DNA of 9,442 nucleotides from Candidatus Rokubacteria bacterium RIFCSPLOWO2_02_FULL_72_37 (lineage in GTDB: Bacteria; Methylomirabilota; Methylomirabilia; Rokubacteriales; CSP1-6), in NCBI GenBank assembly GCA_001790315.1, contig MGCE01000017.1, forward strand, positions 1-9,442, given 5' to 3'. The translations under genes were made by a program, and so were the position numbers. The notes below the pieces were generated by a model. The model saw only the letters and a program-made list of their open reading frames with translations, was not told the origin of the DNA and did no database searches. Of this stretch, positions 6,642-9,442 are shown one piece after another (the first letter of the stretch is position 1; each line of letters opens with the position of its first letter).

Positions 6642-6670
6642 AGGATAGACGCCGGCCGGACGGCGGTCAA
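6642..6670 (-). promoter_or_regulatory. Candidate promoter of the alpha/beta hydrolase gene
   Basis: On the minus strand TTGACC (6670-6665), exactly 17 bases and TATCCT (6647-6642) match the sigma-70 consensus at five and four of six. Transcription would begin about 20-25 bases before the ATG at 6612, with the Shine-Dalgarno in the leader. This is the best promoter match in the window. Confidence 0.5.
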
Positions 6671-6689
6671 TTCCCGGCCGAACGCCTCA

Positions 6690-6718
6690 TTGTCGCCCCC
6701 ATCCTTCCGCTCTATGGT
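6690..6718 (+). promoter_or_regulatory. Candidate promoter of the FrhB-like/iorA operon
   Basis: TTGTCG (6690-6695), 17 bases and TATGGT (6713-6718) match the consensus at four of six each. The predicted start of transcription, near 6725, leaves a leader of about 30 bases containing the GAGAGGAG ribosome site. Its -35 lies 20 bases from the -35 of the opposite promoter, so one regulator could govern both. Confidence 0.45.
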
Positions 6719-6755
6719 GCTCGACGAGCCAAGCCGCCGACGAGAGGAGAACCTC

Positions 6756-7841
6756 ATGGGCCGACGGGGGCCGAGTGAGCTCCAGACTCAGGTGCTGGCC
6801 GCCGATCTGTGCACGGCCTGCGGCGCCTGCCTGGGCCACTGCCCGTACCTGAAATCCCTCGGCGAGCGGGTCGCGTTCATCCATCCGTGCCCGCGCTCCG
6901 AGGGGCGGTGCTTCGACGTCTGTCCGCGGACGTCGCTCGACCCCGAGAGCCTCGACCGACAGGTCCTCGGCGCGCCCCGGCGCCACCCGATCCTCGGCGG
7001 CTACGATGGGCTCTACTTCGCGCGCGCGCGCGACGCCGACGTCGGCGCGCGCGGGCAGTACGGCGGCGTCACCACCGCCCTGGTCCTCCTCGCGCTCGAG
7101 TCCGGGATGGCCGGCGCCGCCCTCCTGACCAGCGGGACACCGACGCGCGAGCCCCGCGCCGTCGTCGCTCGCGACCGGGACACGGTGCTCGCCGCCGCCG
7201 GGACCAAGTACAGCGCGTGCCCGACCCTCGAGCCGCTCGCCGGGCTCTTGCGCGAGAGCAGCGAGCCCGTGGCGGTCGTGGGCCGGCCATGCCAGGTGGC
7301 GGCGGCGCGCAAGGTCGAGGCGCGCGAGGCGAGCGGGCGCCTCGCCCCCGTGATCGGCATCTTCTGCTTCTGGGCGCTCACGCCGGCCTTCTATCGATTT
7401 CTCGAGGGCCGGCGCGATCTCGAGCGAGCCACCAAGCTCGACCTGCCCAAGGACGGCGGCATGACGTTCGCCGTGAACGGCCGCACCGCCACCGTCCGCC
7501 TCGACGAGATCCGCCCCTTCATCCGGCCGGCCTGCCAGGCGTGCTTCGACCCCACGGCCGAATGGGCCGACGTGTCGGTGGGCTCGACGGAGCACGACGC
7601 GGCCTGGAACACGCTCGTCGTCCGCACCGCGCGGGGTCGCGACCTGGTCGAGCGCGCGCGCGCGGCCGGCGCGCTCGAGGTCAAGCCCTACCCGCTCGAG
7701 CGCATTCCGGTTCTCGAAGAGGCGGTCCAGCGCAAGAAGCTCCGGGTGCTGGACGCGCTCGACGCGGGACAGCCGGAGGTCGCCTACCTCGGGCTGCGCG
7801 AGGCGCAGCGGGCAGCGGTCAGGGCCCACGGGCGGGCGTGA
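6756..7841 (+). CDS. FrhB/FdhB-family iron-sulfur flavoprotein (F420 hydrogenase/dehydrogenase beta-subunit-like), partner of IorA
   Basis: 361 residues. The N-terminus holds a ferredoxin-type cluster motif, CTACGACLGHCP (C19, C22, C25, C29). A cysteine trio C45, C52, C56 with a following proline follows, resembling the second half of a two-cluster ferredoxin. The rest has the FrhB/FdhB signatures: GQYGGVTTALV (100-110), AGTKYSACP (148-156), VVGRPCQVAAARK (174-186), GIFCFW (201-206), and RPACQACFDPTAEWADVSVGS (257-277) with C260 and C263. In characterised relatives this fold carries flavin and a [4Fe-4S] cluster and passes electrons to or from F420, NAD(P) or a partner protein. The start is preceded by GAGAGGAG; an in-frame ATG at 6690 would lie inside the candidate promoter. 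Its stop is one base before the iorA start, which implies translational coupling and a joint complex. Use of F420 cannot be concluded from the family name. Confidence 0.9.
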   Translation: MGRRGPSELQTQVLAADLCTACGACLGHCPYLKSLGERVAFIHPCPRSEGRCFDVCPRTSLDPESLDRQVLGAPRRHPILGGYDGLYFARARDADVGARGQYGGVTTALVLLALESGMAGAALLTSGTPTREPRAVVARDRDTVLAAAGTKYSACPTLEPLAGLLRESSEPVAVVGRPCQVAAARKVEAREASGRLAPVIGIFCFWALTPAFYRFLEGRRDLERATKLDLPKDGGMTFAVNGRTATVRLDEIRPFIRPACQACFDPTAEWADVSVGSTEHDAAWNTLVVRTARGRDLVERARAAGALEVKPYPLERIPVLEEAVQRKKLRVLDALDAGQPEVAYLGLREAQRAAVRAHGRA

Positions 7842-7842
7842 G

Positions 7843-9442
7843 ATGAGCCTGCACGCGCTCGGAACGGACGCGCCGGGCCAGCTCGTCATCCTGAGCGGCA
7901 ACGAGGCGATCGCGCGCGGCGCGCTCGAGGCCGGCCTCGGTTACGCCGCGTCCTACCCCGGCTCGCCGTCGTCGGAGGTCCTGGGATCGCTCGGGGCGCT
8001 GGCCCGCGCCGGCGGCTTCTACGCCGAGTGGTCGACGAACGAGAAGGTGGCGATGGAGGGCGCGGCGGCCGCCTCGTTCGCCGGGGTCCGCGCCATGACC
8101 GTCATGAAGGCCGACGGGCTCAACGTCGCCCTCGACGCCCTCACCAGCCTCGCGTACTCGGGAACGAAAGGCGGCATGGTGGTGGTGGTCTCCGACGACC
8201 CCGGAGCCCACTCGAGCACCAAGGAAGAGGACACGCGCTACCTCGTCCGCGCCTGTCATCTCCCGTTGCTCGAGCCGGCGACCGTGGAGGAGGCCAAGGA
8301 GATGACCCGCTGGGCCTTCGACCTCTCCGAGGCCGTCGGGCTCCCCGTGGTGCTCCGGAGCGTCACCCGGATCTCCCACGCCCGGGGCAGCGTCACGCTC
8401 GGCGCGCTGCGCCCGGCCCCGCGCACCGCGCGCTATGACCTCAACGATCGCTTCATCACGACGAGCCTCTTCCACCAGGTGCTCCATCAGCGGATCGGCC
8501 AGACCCGCGCGCGCTTCGAGCAGGCACCGTTCAACTCGTGCGAGGGCCCGGCCGCCGCGCCACGACTGGTCATCGCCGCCGGCCCGAGCTTCACCTACGC
8601 GCGCGAGGCGGTGCGGCTGCTCGGCCTCGGCGAGGAGGTGCGCGTCCTCAAGCTCGGCACCACCTGGCCCCTGCCCGAGGACTTCCTGGGCGCCCACCTG
8701 AAGGGGGCCCGCGAGGTGCTCTTCCTCGAGGAGATCGAGCCGTTCCTCGAGACCGAGGTGAAGAGCTACTGGGCCCAGCACGCGGCCGAGCTGGGCCCGG
8801 TGACCTTCCTGGGGAAGGCCTCGGGCCACGTCGCCGGCGCGGGCGCGCCGGGGGTCGGCGAGCTCACCCCCGAGATCGCGCTGCGCGCGGTGGGGGCGCT
8901 GGCCGGTCGCGAGTTCGAGCCGCGCAGCGAGGCGTTCGCGCGGAAGGTCGATCGGCTCCCGCTCCACGACCTGCCGCCACGCGCGCTGGCCTTCTGCCCC
9001 GGCTGCCCGCACCGCGCTTCGTTCTGGGCGATCAAGGCTGCGCTCGAGCTGGACGGGCGCCAGGGCGTGGTGCTCGGCGACATCGGCTGCTACACGCTCG
9101 GCGCGATGCAGACGGGGTACTTCACGCTCAAGACCGTGCACGCGATGGGCTCCGGCGTGGGCCTGGCCTCCGGCTTCGGCAAGCTGGACCTCCTCGGCTT
9201 CACTCAGCCGGTGGTCGCCGTCGTCGGCGACTCCACGTTCTACCATTCGGTCATCCCGGCGCTCGTCAATGCCCGCTACAACGACGCGCCCGTGCTGGTC
9301 GTCGTGCTCGACAACTCCACCACGGCCATGACCGGCCATCAGCCCCACCCCGGCACCGGGCGGCACGCGACGGGCGATCTGGCGCCGGCGCTGCCCATCG
9401 AGGCGATCGCCCGGGGACTCGGCGTGCCCACCGAGGTGCAGG
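7843..9442 (+). CDS. iorA: Indolepyruvate (2-oxoacid) ferredoxin oxidoreductase alpha subunit, IorA-like, C-terminus cut by window edge
   Basis: 533 residues are visible of a TPP-dependent oxidoreductase that usually has 600 or more. IorA-type enzymes oxidatively decarboxylate aryl pyruvates to the aryl-acetyl-CoA and reduce a low-potential acceptor. The N-terminal pyrimidine-side domain carries GNEAIARGALEAG (19-31), YPGSPSSEVL (38-47), EWSTNEKVAMEGA (62-74) and VVVVSDDPGAHSS (113-125). A linker domain follows. The TPP/Mg domain contains CPGCPHR (385-391), GDIGCYTLG (412-420), GDSTFYH (462-468) and the distal LDNSTTAMTGHQPHPG (489-504). Around 433-443 it reads HAMGSGVGLAS, where classical IorA has a CMGAS-type stretch, so it belongs to a variant branch. 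Whether a C-terminal ferredoxin domain and an iorB gene follow lies outside the window. The ATG begins one base after the FrhB-like stop codon. The exact 2-oxoacid is uncertain. Confidence 0.92.
   Translation, partial: MSLHALGTDAPGQLVILSGNEAIARGALEAGLGYAASYPGSPSSEVLGSLGALARAGGFYAEWSTNEKVAMEGAAAASFAGVRAMTVMKADGLNVALDALTSLAYSGTKGGMVVVVSDDPGAHSSTKEEDTRYLVRACHLPLLEPATVEEAKEMTRWAFDLSEAVGLPVVLRSVTRISHARGSVTLGALRPAPRTARYDLNDRFITTSLFHQVLHQRIGQTRARFEQAPFNSCEGPAAAPRLVIAAGPSFTYAREAVRLLGLGEEVRVLKLGTTWPLPEDFLGAHLKGAREVLFLEEIEPFLETEVKSYWAQHAAELGPVTFLGKASGHVAGAGAPGVGELTPEIALRAVGALAGREFEPRSEAFARKVDRLPLHDLPPRALAFCPGCPHRASFWAIKAALELDGRQGVVLGDIGCYTLGAMQTGYFTLKTVHAMGSGVGLASGFGKLDLLGFTQPVVAVVGDSTFYHSVIPALVNARYNDAPVLVVVLDNSTTAMTGHQPHPGTGRHATGDLAPALPIEAIARGLGVPTEVQ

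Noticed and set aside
7019..7047. Run of seven CG dinucleotides followed by a 14-base palindrome (7034-7047)
   Set aside because: It lies inside the FrhB-like coding frame and is explained by Ala/Arg/Asp/Gly codons in GC-rich DNA. I saw no sign of a regulatory or recombination site.
7819..9366. Long minus-strand open frame opposite iorA and the end of the FrhB-like gene
   Set aside because: The 515-residue translation is low-complexity and rich in Arg, Glu, Ala and Gly with no family motifs. The plus strand encodes clear IorA motifs over the same bases. It is a shadow frame of GC-rich DNA.
1..9442. Mobile elements, CRISPR arrays, tRNA/rRNA genes or defence genes
   Set aside because: I looked for direct repeats at regular spacing, transposase-like or integrase-like frames and structural RNA. 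None could be supported.

Overview
The window is very GC-rich and densely coded bacterial DNA, apparently chromosomal. Strongly G/C-biased third codon positions, clear Shine-Dalgarno sequences and short intergenic gaps support this. The gene mix is a 4-hydroxybutyryl-CoA-dehydratase-like flavoprotein, a UbiD-type decarboxylase, an indolepyruvate oxidoreductase alpha subunit with an FrhB-type iron-sulfur partner, and a secreted thermolysin-like protease. That mix suggests an uncultured GC-rich soil or subsurface lineage with low-redox-potential carbon metabolism, something like Rokubacteria/Methylomirabilota or a deltaproteobacterial-type genome. This assignment is a guess from gene content and composition; no rRNA or other phylogenetic marker is present.

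Layout, left to right. (1) Positions 1-2660 hold a minus-strand operon read right to left: a 64-residue zinc-ribbon protein (2660-2466), a UbiD-family decarboxylase (2431-800), and an HpaB/AbfD-family protein that runs off the left edge (719-1). The gaps are 34 and 80 bases. (2) Positions 2661-2838 form a divergent regulatory region. (3) An M4 (thermolysin-family) secreted metallopeptidase occupies 2839-4473 on the plus strand, from a GTG start. (4) Positions 4474-4580 carry two perfect GC-rich hairpins and a -10-like box right against the next start codon. (5) An MFS transporter occupies 4581-5771 (+). It overlaps by 35 bases, tail to tail, an alpha/beta hydrolase of the arylformamidase-like type (6612-5737, minus). 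(6) Positions 6613-6755 form a second divergent region with good promoter candidates in both directions. (7) A tightly coupled plus-strand pair follows: an FrhB/FdhB-family iron-sulfur protein (6756-7841), then IorA (7843 to beyond the right edge), separated by one base.

How the parts may work together (inference). The left operon looks like a substrate-specific decarboxylation plus radical dehydration/isomerisation module. The ribbon protein is a candidate accessory subunit, comparable in size and motif type to the small D subunit of hydroxyarylic acid decarboxylases. The right pair looks like a TPP-dependent 2-oxoacid oxidoreductase whose electrons are handled by an FrhB-like flavin/iron-sulfur subunit. 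The transporter, the hydrolase and the protease are single-gene units whose functional link to either module is not shown. I see no tRNA, rRNA, CRISPR, transposase or phage genes.
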